Below, in pieces: positions 1 through 9,097 of a stretch of 36,239 bases of DNA. The notes under the pieces are model-generated. The model worked only from the letters and a program-made list of their open reading frames with translations, ran no database searches and was not told the DNA's origin. A program made the position numbers and the translations under genes. The stretch is taken from positions 1-36,239 of the forward strand of contig JAIEQI010000166.1 in NCBI GenBank assembly GCA_019747875.1, given 5' to 3'. Origin of the DNA: Candidatus Obscuribacterales bacterium. Its GTDB lineage: Bacteria; Cyanobacteriota; Vampirovibrionia; Obscuribacterales; Obscuribacteraceae. Within the stretch, counting starts at the first letter, position 1. Each line of letters starts with the position of its first letter.

Positions 1-288
1 CGGCGCTCCCGGGATCGAACCGAATCCGCAGAGCGAATCGATCAAAAGATCGAAGCCGGCAAGATGCCGGCGCTCCCGGGATCGAACCGAATCCGCAGAG
101 CGAATCTGTCAAAAGATCGAAGCCCGCAAGATGCCGGCGCTCCCGGGATCGAACCGAATCCGCAGAGCGAATCGATCAAAAGATCGAAGCCGGCAAGATG
201 CCGGCGCTCCCAGGATCGAACCGAATCCGCAGAGCGAATCGATCAAAAGATCGAAGCCGGCAAGATGCCGGCGCTCCCGGGATCGAAG
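1..288 (+). repeat. Tandem array of a 67-bp hairpin repeat (left edge)
   Basis: Five near-identical units start at 1, 68, 135, 202 and 269, a strict 67-bp period; the last is partial and ends near 288, and the array enters from outside the window. Each full unit has two hairpins: GCCGGC-AAGAT-GCCGGC, and TCGATC-AAAA-GATCGA. On the reverse strand the stretch GGTTCGATCCCGGGAGCGCC resembles a tRNA T-arm and acceptor 3' strand, but no other tRNA part is present. Units differ by only a few bases, so the array is young or being homogenised. Small frames across it are simply the repeat read in three phases and are not called as genes. The same unit recurs at the right edge. Confidence 0.95.
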
Positions 289-342
289 CAAACTGCAAAG
301 TGCGAATTGCAGTTCAGCAAAGGACAAGAAAAAGTAACTCGC

Positions 343-1095
343 TCAGGGCTGATGCATCAATGCAACGTCAACAGCAAGAACCTCTTCCGGATTCTTTTGA
401 ATCAAGGTTGTCACAGCAGATTCATTATTGGCAACGATAGACGAATCAGGTTTATTGTCATTGAACGGCGGAGTCGGTTTCAATGGCGACTCTGGAGCAG
501 GTTTTTCGTTGTCTTGATCTGCATAAGCCAAAACCACAGAACCAGGAATTAGATCTTTTGACCCATTAGGCACGGCAGCGATTTGAACACGAGCTCTTGC
601 CTTGTCTGCGACATATTTAGCAGCATCCAATTGTGTCCTTGAAAGCAACAAGATCAGTTTTTCAGTACCGGGATTTTGATCGAAAGCCAAGTACCCTTCG
701 GCAGGTATCGGAATATCGCGATTAGAGCGAACCATATTATTATCGTGAAACTGCGGATCGGGAAACAGCACCGATTGCTCGCCCCGGCTTCCTTCAAGCA
801 ACATCACATAAGCATAGCCGTCGATGTTGGACTTGACGTGGATTCGAATTTTGTCACCGGACCTAAAAGCGAATTTGTTGCTTACGTTTAGAATCTTGCC
901 GCCACGTTTCAGTTCAATCCAATATTGCAATCCGGTATTGATGGGAGCTGTCGGCTGTTCGATTTGTCGATAAAAAAGGTTCTTGGCCCCGTCTGCAGCC
1001 TGTACCACAGTTGCTACTGCCATTGGAAGAATCAACGCGGACAATCCAAGAGACCACCCTAAAATATTGCGCTTTTCGGTCAAGTTATTTTGCAT
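343..1095 (-). CDS. Secreted DUF4384 domain protein
   Basis: This 250-residue protein has a hydrophobic N-terminal export segment (about residues 14-33) followed by one DUF4384-type domain at roughly 55-165. Visible hallmarks are YWIELKRGGK, the SGDKIRIHVKSN strand, the GYAYVMLLEGS turn and VLFPD. The C-terminal 60 residues are Pro/Asn/Ser-rich and end in a short hydrophobic motif (VLAVDVALMHQ) that closely matches the end of the divergent neighbour (IVALDIDLDHQ). DUF4384 domains are often found attached to caspase-like peptidases or secreted kinases; no enzymatic activity is known to me. The ATG start has a GGAG about 13 nt upstream. A 116-bp divergent promoter region separates it from the lipase-DUF4384 gene, suggesting shared control. 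The domain call is from remembered sequence pattern. Confidence 0.8.
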   Translation of the reverse strand: MQNNLTEKRNILGWSLGLSALILPMAVATVVQAADGAKNLFYRQIEQPTAPINTGLQYWIELKRGGKILNVSNKFAFRSGDKIRIHVKSNIDGYAYVMLLEGSRGEQSVLFPDPQFHDNNMVRSNRDIPIPAEGYLAFDQNPGTEKLILLLSRTQLDAAKYVADKARARVQIAAVPNGSKDLIPGSVVLAYADQDNEKPAPESPLKPTPPFNDNKPDSSIVANNESAVTTLIQKNPEEVLAVDVALMHQP

Positions 1096-1211
1096 CAGCC
1101 CGTAAGAACTCCAAAACCCCTTGTCTAATACTTGCTATTATTCCAGAACTTGCGGTCTCTCAGCATTTAATCTAAAGCTATCCGCCGTAACTGCTTAAAT
1201 GGTCAACGTAA

Positions 1212-2942
1212 ATGTTCTCAAAATTAGAATCTGTCTCGAAAAAACTTACTGTGAAAAAGAGCAAATCTATGGTCAGCAGAAAAATGATTGGTTCAAAGGC
1301 TCAAGTAGTAGCCTTGTCCCTATTAGCCAGCCTTTACGGCTTTGACTTGCAAGCAACACATTCAGCTAACGATTCACAACGAAACCAAACTCAAGACTAT
1401 CTCAGCATCTCGCAGTCGCCGCCCGAAATCGCCTGGGGCACAAGACTTTCGTCACCGAAAGCGATAATCCTTTGCATACATGGACTAGGTCTACATAAGG
1501 CTACATATGACGAATTCGGCCAGGCTATGGCGAAGGAAAAAGTAGAAGTTCATGCAATTGACATTCGAGGCTTCGGCGAATGGTACCTGGGAGGTAAGGA
1601 CAAACTCGATTTTCCACAAGCATTTGCCGATATCAAAGACGTACTTTTAAAATTACGCGAGAAGCGACCGAATACCCCAATCTACCTCTTGGGTGAATCA
1701 ATGGGCGGTGCTATTGCATTGCAGGCAGCAGCACGTTATCCCGAACTGGTTCAAGGTTTAATCTCATCGGTTCCATCAGGAGATCGCTGGTCCGGACTTG
1801 GCGACGATCTGAAGATTGGTGGACATGTCCTTTTCGGTGGCTTCAACAAAAGGTTCAACGTCGGCCAACATGTTGTCACTCACGCAACAGATAAGCCGGA
1901 TTTGCAGGCGCGCTGGGATGGCGACCCCGCATGCCGCGCACAGTTCTCCCCAGCTGAACTGCTTCTATTTCAAAAATTCATGAATCAAAACAACGAAGCT
2001 GCAGGCGCCATCAAGACATTGCCAGTATTGATCATACAAGGGGCCCAAGACAAACTGGTGAGACCAGGTGGCACATGGAACGTTTGGGAACACCTTTCGA
2101 CCACGGATAAACAGGTAGTAGTCAGCACCACCGCCGAGCATTTGATATTTGAATTTGGCCAGTTCAATAACGATGACATCAAGTTCGTTTCTCAATGGCT
2201 CAATAAAAAGCTTGCCGCGCGCCCAGACAGTGGGGTAATCGAAGAGAGCCGCCTTGCGTCAAACAAACCAGCCACACTCTCAAGTTCCGAGCTACTAGCT
2301 AATGGTCCACAAAATCTATCCGGACCATCAAAAGTAGCAACAAACTCGACTGCAAGTAATGCAATTCTCGCCACCACCGCATCTGGTACCGCAAGCATTT
2401 CTTACTGGATCGAGTTGATGCGCGATGGAAAACGCTATCGCTGCAACAATAAAACTACTTTTAAATCTGGTGATGAGATTCGCATCCATATAACGAGCAA
2501 TCAGCCTGGCTACGCATACATATTGTTGAAGCAGGGATCATCGGGGTCCCACGCACTACTGTTTCCGGAAAAACGAACAGGACAAAACAACAAGATTCAA
2601 CCTCAAATGGATTACGCTCTGCCAAGTGCAACGTGGCTCAAATTTGACGAACATGAAGGAAGAGAAAAAGTCAGCCTTGTTTTTTCTCCCAACGTATTAG
2701 ATCCAAATACAAACCGGTATTTGAATTCATCCAACATAGTTATTTCTTCTGATCGCAGCGGTGCAAAAGATCTTTGTCCAACAAGAATGCAAATATCTTG
2801 GGACGATCCAAATCCGCTAATCATCCCGGCTGACACCGCTGCCATTCCGGTATCGAACTCGAGCGCCGTCAAGGTGACCGGTGCCGCGGATAAAGCCACA
2901 TCCATAGTTGCACTCGATATTGATCTGGATCACCAAAAATGA
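1212..2942 (+). CDS. Alpha/beta hydrolase (monoacylglycerol-lipase-like) fused to DUF4384
   Basis: The 576-residue protein has a signal or anchor segment near residues 29-48, then a serine hydrolase domain (about 70-325) of the lysophospholipase/monoacylglycerol lipase type. The oxyanion HGLG is at 90-93, the nucleophile elbow GESMG gives Ser163, and Asp280 (GAQDKLV) and His310 (TAEHLIF) complete an intact triad. A Ser/Ala/Thr-rich linker leads to a DUF4384 domain at about 396-505 (YWIELMRDGK, SGDEIRIHITSN, GYAYILLKQGSSG), very like the one in the divergent gene. It probably acts on lipid esters outside the cytoplasm. Its stop overlaps the next start (ATGA), so the two genes are translationally coupled. 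Start choice is uncertain: ATG at 1269 is an alternative, and neither start has a good ribosome site. Fusion of a lipase with DUF4384 is unusual. Confidence 0.85.
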   Translation: MFSKLESVSKKLTVKKSKSMVSRKMIGSKAQVVALSLLASLYGFDLQATHSANDSQRNQTQDYLSISQSPPEIAWGTRLSSPKAIILCIHGLGLHKATYDEFGQAMAKEKVEVHAIDIRGFGEWYLGGKDKLDFPQAFADIKDVLLKLREKRPNTPIYLLGESMGGAIALQAAARYPELVQGLISSVPSGDRWSGLGDDLKIGGHVLFGGFNKRFNVGQHVVTHATDKPDLQARWDGDPACRAQFSPAELLLFQKFMNQNNEAAGAIKTLPVLIIQGAQDKLVRPGGTWNVWEHLSTTDKQVVVSTTAEHLIFEFGQFNNDDIKFVSQWLNKKLAARPDSGVIEESRLASNKPATLSSSELLANGPQNLSGPSKVATNSTASNAILATTASGTASISYWIELMRDGKRYRCNNKTTFKSGDEIRIHITSNQPGYAYILLKQGSSGSHALLFPEKRTGQNNKIQPQMDYALPSATWLKFDEHEGREKVSLVFSPNVLDPNTNRYLNSSNIVISSDRSGAKDLCPTRMQISWDDPNPLIIPADTAAIPVSNSSAVKVTGAADKATSIVALDIDLDHQK

Positions 2943-4822
2943 GAAAACCCGCTTTTCCAGTGAGCGCCTTGCTTGCATACCTGGCACTTCTAGATGGTAG
3001 TGCAACTGCAACAGCATTTGAATCGAGAGAAAATCCATCGGCAATTAGACAGCTAGCCGATGGACAAACGCCGCCAAATTTTACGAAGATCCAAGATCTC
3101 AATCCAAACAAACAAGGAGTTAACCGTCCCGTAAGGCAGAAATGGGCAGTAGTCATCGGCGTTTCAAAATTTGCTGATTCTCGCCTTGACTCAGCCGACG
3201 ATGCAGCTAAAACAGCAAGGAAATTCTATGACTACCTTATAGACCCTAAAGCGGGTCGTTTCAGAGCAGATCACGTAAGGCTTCTGACAGATGAAGCAGC
3301 TTCCCAACAGACAATTAACAATTCGATCGGATCGATGTGGCTTGGCCGGTTGGCAGGTCCCGACGATCTTGTAGTTGTCTATATTGCAACAAAAGCATTT
3401 CCAACGACTGATGGCAACAGTTATTTGTGCTCATACAATTGCAGACTGGATAACATCTACGGAACGTGTATGTCCATCCAATCATTGATGCAATTGTTGA
3501 AAGAAAACGTGAAGTCAGACCGAGTTGTGCTGGTTTTGGAGTCTGCTTATAGTGGTAACGCACAGCTTTCCTCATCCGGCACTTCGAAAGGTTCGACAGG
3601 AACCAGCGCTGCTAGTGCTTCTGGTCCGGAAGATCAAAAGTCCAAAAGCACTCCTTCTGAAGACAAAACATCAAGTTCTTCAGACAAGAGGCCTCCAGGT
3701 AAGAAAGTTGACACAAGCAGCTTGAATGTGGATCTGGATCAAATTGCTCTAGGTAAAGGGTTTGTGATCTTAAGCTCAAGCGCTGCCGATCAACTGAGTT
3801 GGAAGGATCTATTCTCAGAGAATTTGATCAGTGCACTGAAGGAGAAAGATGGATTGGTGTCTCTTGATGAGGCTTTTGCAAAGACACGGAAGCAAACTGA
3901 ATACGATTCTCTCTATCGCATGGTTGGAGGAAAGCGCCAAACACCACAATTGAAGTCAGATTGGAAGGGAAACGATCTTGTAATTGGATGCGTACCTGTT
4001 GAGGAGACAGAAGGACTTCCCCAATCGGTGCTGAATTTCGTCGGAGCTGAGGCACACTATTTGGAAGCCAATCGCGCCGTTATTGCTGGCAAGCTCGATG
4101 ATGCAATGAAAGAGTACAAAGCAGCAATTTCCACAGATCCGGAATTGACCGATGCAATCGCAGACTACGCAGTTGCATTAAGCATGAAAGGACAATGGGC
4201 TGAAGCTGAGACTGAAATGCGCAAGGCATTGTCGCAAAAGCCAAAAGACGTTCTTTATCTGACAAATTATGCAAGGATTTTAGACAAGCTAGGAAAGCCT
4301 GAAGATTGCAAGAAAGCCCTTGAAAAAGCATACGTGCTCAATCCAAAAGACCGCATGGTATTAATGGCGCTGTCAGATAAATGCATCTCCTCAGGTGATC
4401 GCCAAACGGCAATGCAGCTGATCGACCAGACCCTGGTCCTGTATCCAAACAATGCGCTGGCTCACGATCGCATGTCGTTTTTGTTATCGATGGACGGACG
4501 CACCGAAGATGCTTTGCTAGAAGCGAAGGAAGCAGTGAAATTAGATCCGGATCTAGCAAGTGCTCATTTAAAGCTCGGCTCCCTCTTCGTTATCAAGGGT
4601 GACACCGAATCAGGTATCAAAGAATATCAGGCAGTTCTGGATAAAAACCCACAAAACTCTGATGCTCATTATTTGCTGGCTGGGGCTCTCGATAAAGCCA
4701 ATGATCGGCAAAACGCCGTCAAGGAGTACAACCGGTTTCTCGAGTTGGCTGCTCCAGGGGATTCAAGACGAGCCGTTGCAGAGGATAAGCTACGAGCACT
4801 CGGTTCCGTCATCACTCAGTAG
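2939..4822 (+). CDS. Caspase-like (peptidase C14) pseudo-enzyme with TPR repeats
   Basis: The 627-residue protein starts in an ATGA overlap with the lipase gene and has an N-terminal export segment (3-25). Residues 67-345 follow the caspase/metacaspase fold: KWAVVIGVSKF (68-78), DDAAKTARKFYDYL, DHVRLLTDEAA, the strand DDLVVVYIATKAF (142-154) and RVVLVLESAYSG (195-206). In active enzymes the last two read YFSGHG and DACHSG. Here the catalytic His position is Lys152 and the catalytic Cys position is Ala203, so it should be proteolytically dead. A Ser/Lys-rich insert (about 207-260) lies inside the domain. From about residue 368 to 600 there are at least six TPR units (AEAHYLEANRAVIAGKLDDA, LTDAIADYAVALSMKGQWAEA, and so on). 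It is most likely a periplasmic binding scaffold for the lipase or DUF4384 partners. Confidence 0.85.
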   Translation: MRKPAFPVSALLAYLALLDGSATATAFESRENPSAIRQLADGQTPPNFTKIQDLNPNKQGVNRPVRQKWAVVIGVSKFADSRLDSADDAAKTARKFYDYLIDPKAGRFRADHVRLLTDEAASQQTINNSIGSMWLGRLAGPDDLVVVYIATKAFPTTDGNSYLCSYNCRLDNIYGTCMSIQSLMQLLKENVKSDRVVLVLESAYSGNAQLSSSGTSKGSTGTSAASASGPEDQKSKSTPSEDKTSSSSDKRPPGKKVDTSSLNVDLDQIALGKGFVILSSSAADQLSWKDLFSENLISALKEKDGLVSLDEAFAKTRKQTEYDSLYRMVGGKRQTPQLKSDWKGNDLVIGCVPVEETEGLPQSVLNFVGAEAHYLEANRAVIAGKLDDAMKEYKAAISTDPELTDAIADYAVALSMKGQWAEAETEMRKALSQKPKDVLYLTNYARILDKLGKPEDCKKALEKAYVLNPKDRMVLMALSDKCISSGDRQTAMQLIDQTLVLYPNNALAHDRMSFLLSMDGRTEDALLEAKEAVKLDPDLASAHLKLGSLFVIKGDTESGIKEYQAVLDKNPQNSDAHYLLAGALDKANDRQNAVKEYNRFLELAAPGDSRRAVAEDKLRALGSVITQ

Positions 4823-5199
4823 AGTGAGCAAAAGCTCTTCCTGAAGGGCGCCGAACGCCAGCATGCTCCTGATGTTCAGGGAGAACTCCGGGAAATCTGT
4901 TATCCCCTACAGTTTGTGTCTTCAAGTTCGATGTATGGTTGACGCCATGCGTCACCTTATGAAGAAGAGAAGAATAAATTGCTCTCAAAAGATCAGATTG
5001 GCTCTACACATCGAATTCTGACCTTTCAAACCTTTCGCTTGACAGCACTAAAAACTGGCAGAATCCGCCATTTGTGGGATGTTTCAGGCTGCCAAGACTT
5101 GGGTATGCTTATTCTATTGTTCTGAATGCTCAAAAAAACGAGCTTTTCCGGTTCGAAAGTTCAAATCCGAGGGTCAACAAAAGTCCAACTAGCGTTAGA
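4823..5199. other. Intergenic region with weak hairpins and a possible -35 box
   Basis: No convincing gene is seen. A small GAGC-AAAA-GCTC hairpin (about 4827-4838) and an imperfect CTCCTGA/TCAGGGAG hairpin (4866-4883) lie just past the TPR gene stop but lack a T-tract, so terminator function is doubtful. A TTGACA at 5039-5044 could be a -35 box for the kinase gene; the -10 match is poor. An in-frame ATG at 5074 would extend the kinase by 42 residues, but that stretch is not kinase-like. Confidence 0.4.
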
Positions 5200-7299
5200 A
5201 TGAGTGAGGGCCAAAAGGGCAATTTTGTGGACCATATCGAAAATAGTGGCGTGAAAGAGAGCGAAACAGCTATTCGCGCTAAAGTGTGCGCCGTTTGCAA
5301 CAAAGAAGTTTCATCACAGCTTGAACGCTGTCCCAACGATGGGGGAGAGCTGATCCCCGTCATGGGCGATCCTCTTGTAGGAACAACTTTTGCCGAAAAA
5401 TACGAGATAATCTCGATCCTCGGTGAGGGCGGCATGAGCGTCGTTTACAAAGCACGCCATAAATACATGGAAAGAATTGTCGCCGTTAAACTTTTGCACG
5501 AACACCTGGTTGGCGATCCATTAGCCGTGCAGAGATTCGAAAGAGAATCGAAAGCAGCCAGCTCACTGTCACACCAGAACATTGTCACGGTTCACGATTT
5601 CGGGATGACGAAAAAGGGTCAAGCATATTTCGTTATGGATTGCCTCGAAGGCGAAAGCTTAGGTGAGGTATTAGAGCGTGATGTCAGGCTTACCCTTGCC
5701 GATGCAATCTCTATCTTCAAACAAACATGCGATGGTTTAGAACATGCACACAAGAAAGGCATTGTTCATCGCGATCTAAAACCGAGCAACCTGGTACTGA
5801 TTAAGCAAGATGATGGCTCCGTCCTGGTAAAGATAGTCGACTTCGGTATTGCAAAAGTAATTCCGAAGGACGGTCAGGCGAAACAACAACTGACCCAAAC
5901 CGGTGAGATCTTTGGAAGCCCTCTCTACATGAGCCCAGAGCAGTGTAATGGCAGTGAACTAGACCACCGCTCAGATATATATTCGCTTGGTTGCCTGATG
6001 TATGAAACATTGGCTGGTGTGCCACCATTTATCGGCGACAACTTTATCAATACCGTAGTCAAACACATAAACGAACCACCACCTGAGTTCACGAGAACGG
6101 CGCCAGAAGCCGGAATTCCAGAGCAAGTAGAGGCTACTATCTTCAAATGCCTGGCCAAGGATCCTGCCGATCGTTATCAGAACGTCGCTATTCTTCGTCA
6201 GAGCCTGATGGATGCGGCGCTTGAAGCAGGCGTCAAAGGTTTCCGACCAGGCGCGGTGCCTGAAACTACAAAACGAGCATTTTTAGCTAAAACTTTCGAA
6301 CGGGTAAAATTGACAGGCGATCAGCGCATCGTTACAACGAAACGCCGCATTCCACTCTTACTCGTAGCATCCGGCATAATCTTGCCGGTTCTACTATTTG
6401 CGGTCGCGTTCCTGGCATTTTGGCCAGGACCAGAAGGTGATCGCGGTCCGAACTATGTGCGGTTAGGTTGGCAAATACAGATGTATTTAGCCCAACAAGC
6501 ATTGCAACAGAAGGATTTTGAAGCAGCAAGAAAAAATCTGGAGAGCGCAAAGAAAAACGCACTACTCATGGACGATCATCACAAACGGCTTCTGGACACG
6601 CTTACACTTATGGCCGATACATACGGCAAATGCGGCATGTTTGCAGAACAGGAAAAAACTAACGACGAAATTGTGACCGTCAATACCGAACAGGTAATGG
6701 AAGAAGTCGGACGTGCGCAGAAGTTGCTAGAAACTTTGCGTGCAAAATCAAATTCATCGGTTGATGCCACACTGAATCAACTTCAAGCTGAAGCCAACGC
6801 AGACGTCATCTTGTTGTGCGTTAGAAAACTAATTGCACGATCGCTTTTTACCGACGCTGAGAAATTACTTCTGCAAGCGATCTCGACCTTTGATCATCTA
6901 AACCTGGCAAATCATCAAAAAATAGCCGAGTTCAAAACGATGCTGGCCGTTTGCTTAGAGCTGCAGCAACGCTTGCCTGAAGTCAGACCCTTGCTGGTCG
7001 AATCGCTCAAGATTCGAAAAGAAGGAGCTGACATGCACAATGTTCGCAGCTTGCGCCCGCTCGTGAAAGCCTACCTCAAACTTGGACAATTCGATCGCGA
7101 TCAGAGCAACTTCAAAGAATCAGGCGAGGAGCTAAAAGCGGCACTGGATTTGGCCAGAGAGAAAATGCCGAAAGACTTTGAAATTATGTACGAAGCTCTA
7201 AATAGCTACGGTGATTATCTTCGTCAGACTGGCAAGAAAGCCGAATCAGAAGCCATCTTCGAAGAATCTAAGCAACTGGCAGCAAAGCGCCGTATGTAG
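5200..7299 (+). CDS. Membrane Ser/Thr protein kinase with zinc-ribbon-like head and extracytoplasmic TPR region
   Basis: Numbering here is from the upstream in-frame ATG at 5074; subtract 42 for the chosen start. A short Cys motif (C72-x2-C75-x10-C86) precedes a complete Hanks-type kinase domain at about 110-385: the glycine loop GEGGMSVV (117-124), ATP lysine K139, HRDLKPSN with catalytic D234, DFG at 256-258, and SPEQ in the activation segment (287-290). One transmembrane helix lies at about 426-450. The remaining 290 residues are alpha-helical with TPR-like pairs (for example FEAARKNLESAKKNALL and FTDAEKLLLQAISTFDHL), placed outside the cytoplasm by topology. It therefore looks like a receptor kinase sensing through a TPR domain. 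No cognate phosphatase is adjacent. The start is uncertain because neither ATG has a strong ribosome site. It converges on the heme oxygenase gene with 23 bp between stops. Confidence 0.9.
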   Translation: MSEGQKGNFVDHIENSGVKESETAIRAKVCAVCNKEVSSQLERCPNDGGELIPVMGDPLVGTTFAEKYEIISILGEGGMSVVYKARHKYMERIVAVKLLHEHLVGDPLAVQRFERESKAASSLSHQNIVTVHDFGMTKKGQAYFVMDCLEGESLGEVLERDVRLTLADAISIFKQTCDGLEHAHKKGIVHRDLKPSNLVLIKQDDGSVLVKIVDFGIAKVIPKDGQAKQQLTQTGEIFGSPLYMSPEQCNGSELDHRSDIYSLGCLMYETLAGVPPFIGDNFINTVVKHINEPPPEFTRTAPEAGIPEQVEATIFKCLAKDPADRYQNVAILRQSLMDAALEAGVKGFRPGAVPETTKRAFLAKTFERVKLTGDQRIVTTKRRIPLLLVASGIILPVLLFAVAFLAFWPGPEGDRGPNYVRLGWQIQMYLAQQALQQKDFEAARKNLESAKKNALLMDDHHKRLLDTLTLMADTYGKCGMFAEQEKTNDEIVTVNTEQVMEEVGRAQKLLETLRAKSNSSVDATLNQLQAEANADVILLCVRKLIARSLFTDAEKLLLQAISTFDHLNLANHQKIAEFKTMLAVCLELQQRLPEVRPLLVESLKIRKEGADMHNVRSLRPLVKAYLKLGQFDRDQSNFKESGEELKAALDLAREKMPKDFEIMYEALNSYGDYLRQTGKKAESEAIFEESKQLAAKRRM

Positions 7300-7322
7300 G
7301 TCGTCGTAAGTGTTCTTTCAGC

Positions 7323-7976
7323 TTATGCATTTTTTGTCGCAGGCATTAGTTCGGCACCAATTTGACCTATTGTAGCGAACATAATTCCCGCAGCTTTGCA
7401 TATTTCGTCGGCTTCTTGCTTACTCAAGTTCAATTGGTTCATCGATTCTTTAAAATCTTTCCAGATAGGCATGAAATTGCTTCCATAAGGATCGAAGTAA
7501 CGTACACCAGCTCCGTCAGAAAATTTGTACGAATCCTGGCACGTCTTTGCAATAAACTTGCCACCATGTTTACTACCGAGAAGTACATAATGCATACCCA
7601 GTAGGGCAGACGGTTGGGACTGCGAGAACTGTTCTATTTCTGCCAGAATCTTCTTTGTCGATGGCACACTTTTAGCGTGCTCTGCATTTCTGCCAAGCGC
7701 TTTTAAGTCTTCGTTCAAAAAATCTTTTTGTCTTTGTTGCTCGGTAACTATCCTGCTTGCGCGATCTCCCTTTCCTTGATGAAAGGAAAAAGAATCTTCC
7801 AGCGCTCTGTGAATCAAAAACAGCTGCTCAAGGTAATCAGCATAACAACTGATTGGTAGTTTACCCTGAGCCAGATGTGCCTGAAATTGACTGGATTCTG
7901 CGGCGTCATGCATCACAGCAGTGCTCTCTTTGAGGCGCTCCATAATATTATTCGATCCATTTTCGTTCTGACTCAT
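7323..7976 (-). CDS. Biliverdin-producing heme oxygenase family protein
   Basis: The 217-residue protein matches the all-helical heme oxygenase family. The N-terminal MERLKESTAVMHDAAE carries the expected proximal heme ligand at His23. A later segment, LGMHYVLLGSKHGGKFIA, corresponds to the distal-helix YVLEGSxLGG motif whose glycines pack on heme, and the family FFxxYG segment appears degenerate (RYFDPYGSNFMPIWKDF). The length is normal. Heme oxygenase opens heme to biliverdin, CO and iron, here most likely for iron recovery or bilin signalling. The longest frame begins at TTG (7988), but ATG at 7976 has a well-spaced GGAG and is preferred. It is the last gene of a run with the MshEN-like protein (21-bp gap) and HtpX. 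Confidence 0.8.
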   Translation of the reverse strand: MSQNENGSNNIMERLKESTAVMHDAAESSQFQAHLAQGKLPISCYADYLEQLFLIHRALEDSFSFHQGKGDRASRIVTEQQRQKDFLNEDLKALGRNAEHAKSVPSTKKILAEIEQFSQSQPSALLGMHYVLLGSKHGGKFIAKTCQDSYKFSDGAGVRYFDPYGSNFMPIWKDFKESMNQLNLSKQEADEICKAAGIMFATIGQIGAELMPATKNA

Positions 7977-7997
7977 TTGATACTCCAAGGAAAATTT

Positions 7998-9062
7998 CTA
8001 CGTCTTGATTCCCATTTCAACGAAGACATCGCCCAAATTTACTGAGCGTATACGGCATGCACTCAAAGCATAGATTGCCTGCTCGGGGCGCAACACACCT
8101 TTAACAAGAAGGGCCCGGCAACGAAGGAAGTTGTCCAAATTTGTTTGCGTCAACAAGCCTGTCGCCATAAACAGCTTCGCCGCTATGTCAGAACTAGCAA
8201 GGGCCCTCTCAATCGCTGCATCAATATCAGCACGATTGCAATATCCCGCCATCTGCATCATTTCCACAAGACCCATGTTCTTGCTGGGAGTTAAAGTCGT
8301 GTCTGGTGTGCTTGTCACAGCAGCAGCACTAGCTTGCATTGAAGAGGAAGGCTGTTCTAATGCAGGATTTGGCGCTGTAGATTCTGGCGGCTGAAAAGTC
8401 GTCTGAACAGACCCATTTGTTAGTAAACCGGAAGATCGCTTTTGCCCATATTCATAAAGGTTATCGCTTGCATCCTTTGATTGAGAACTTTCCGCTGTCG
8501 CCCAAAACATCAAGGCGGATTTGAGATTCTCAACGGCTTGTGTCCGCGAAACCTTTCCTTCGCGGATATGCTCTTGAGCATTCAGAACCATAGGCAAAAG
8601 CTGTGCGCTGAGAACTCCTTGGAGAACGAGCGTTCCACCGAGAGGCATGCCGGATTCAAAACTTGCTTGCAGAGCCTGGTCCAACTGGGCCTGGGTTACC
8701 ATGTTTGAGTCCATCAATAGCTCACCAAGCTTATTTGACGATACATCCTTGCGCGGCGCCCAGCGCAGGTCCACAAGTGCATCCTGCAAACTTCTTTGAG
8801 ATGCATATGCATTTTTCAAAGCATTTATTGCTGTGTCATAGTCAAGAAGTCCGTCTTTTATTAAAGACTGGGCTTCAAGTGCATACTGAAGGTTCCCTTC
8901 AGTAATGACACCTGACATCACTATAACTCTGCCAATTGGCAAGTTCATTCGCTTGGCGATTTGAATTGCTTCCTGCAAGTCCCCGCTCGTTACCACTCCA
9001 ACGGAAACAAGCATTTCGCCTATCTTGACGTCTCTCCGATCTGCGTTAACTTCCTCGGCCAC
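7998..9062 (-). CDS. Free-standing MshEN-like (GspE/PilB N-terminal-like) repeat protein
   Basis: The 354 residues contain three related helical modules. Each reads like the N-terminal domain of type II secretion/type IV pilus ATPases: KIGEMLVSVGVVTSGDLQEAI...GRVIVMSGVITEGNLQYAL (about 12-65), KLGELLMDSNMVTQAQLDQAL...LVLQGVLSAQLLPMVL (about 113-165), and GLVEMMQMAGYCNRADIDAAI...LFMATGLLTQTNLDNFL (about 268-320). Each is followed by a QAxxAL-type helix. MshEN domains in ATPases can bind cyclic-di-GMP through RLGxxL-type motifs; those exact motifs are not obvious here, so nucleotide binding is not claimed. There is no ATPase, signal peptide or membrane segment, so it is probably a cytoplasmic adaptor. 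The GTG start has GGAG six bases upstream. A related protein lies at 16388-17743. Confidence 0.65.
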   Translation of the reverse strand: MAEEVNADRRDVKIGEMLVSVGVVTSGDLQEAIQIAKRMNLPIGRVIVMSGVITEGNLQYALEAQSLIKDGLLDYDTAINALKNAYASQRSLQDALVDLRWAPRKDVSSNKLGELLMDSNMVTQAQLDQALQASFESGMPLGGTLVLQGVLSAQLLPMVLNAQEHIREGKVSRTQAVENLKSALMFWATAESSQSKDASDNLYEYGQKRSSGLLTNGSVQTTFQPPESTAPNPALEQPSSSMQASAAAVTSTPDTTLTPSKNMGLVEMMQMAGYCNRADIDAAIERALASSDIAAKLFMATGLLTQTNLDNFLRCRALLVKGVLRPEQAIYALSACRIRSVNLGDVFVEMGIKT

Positions 9063-9097
9063 TGAACACTCCGCTGCTAGAACAACCAGCTAAGAGT

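Noticed and set aside
1..288. tRNA genes suggested by GGTTCGATCCC on the reverse strand
   Set aside because: Only a T-arm-like piece is present; no D-arm, anticodon arm or matching acceptor 5' strand exists in the unit.
1..288. CRISPR array
   Set aside because: The whole 67-bp unit repeats, so there are no variable spacers, and no cas genes are nearby.
64..552. Open frames of 68-162 codons across the left repeat array
   Set aside because: They are the 67-bp repeat read in shifting phases and run antisense into the DUF4384 gene, with no ribosome site or domain.
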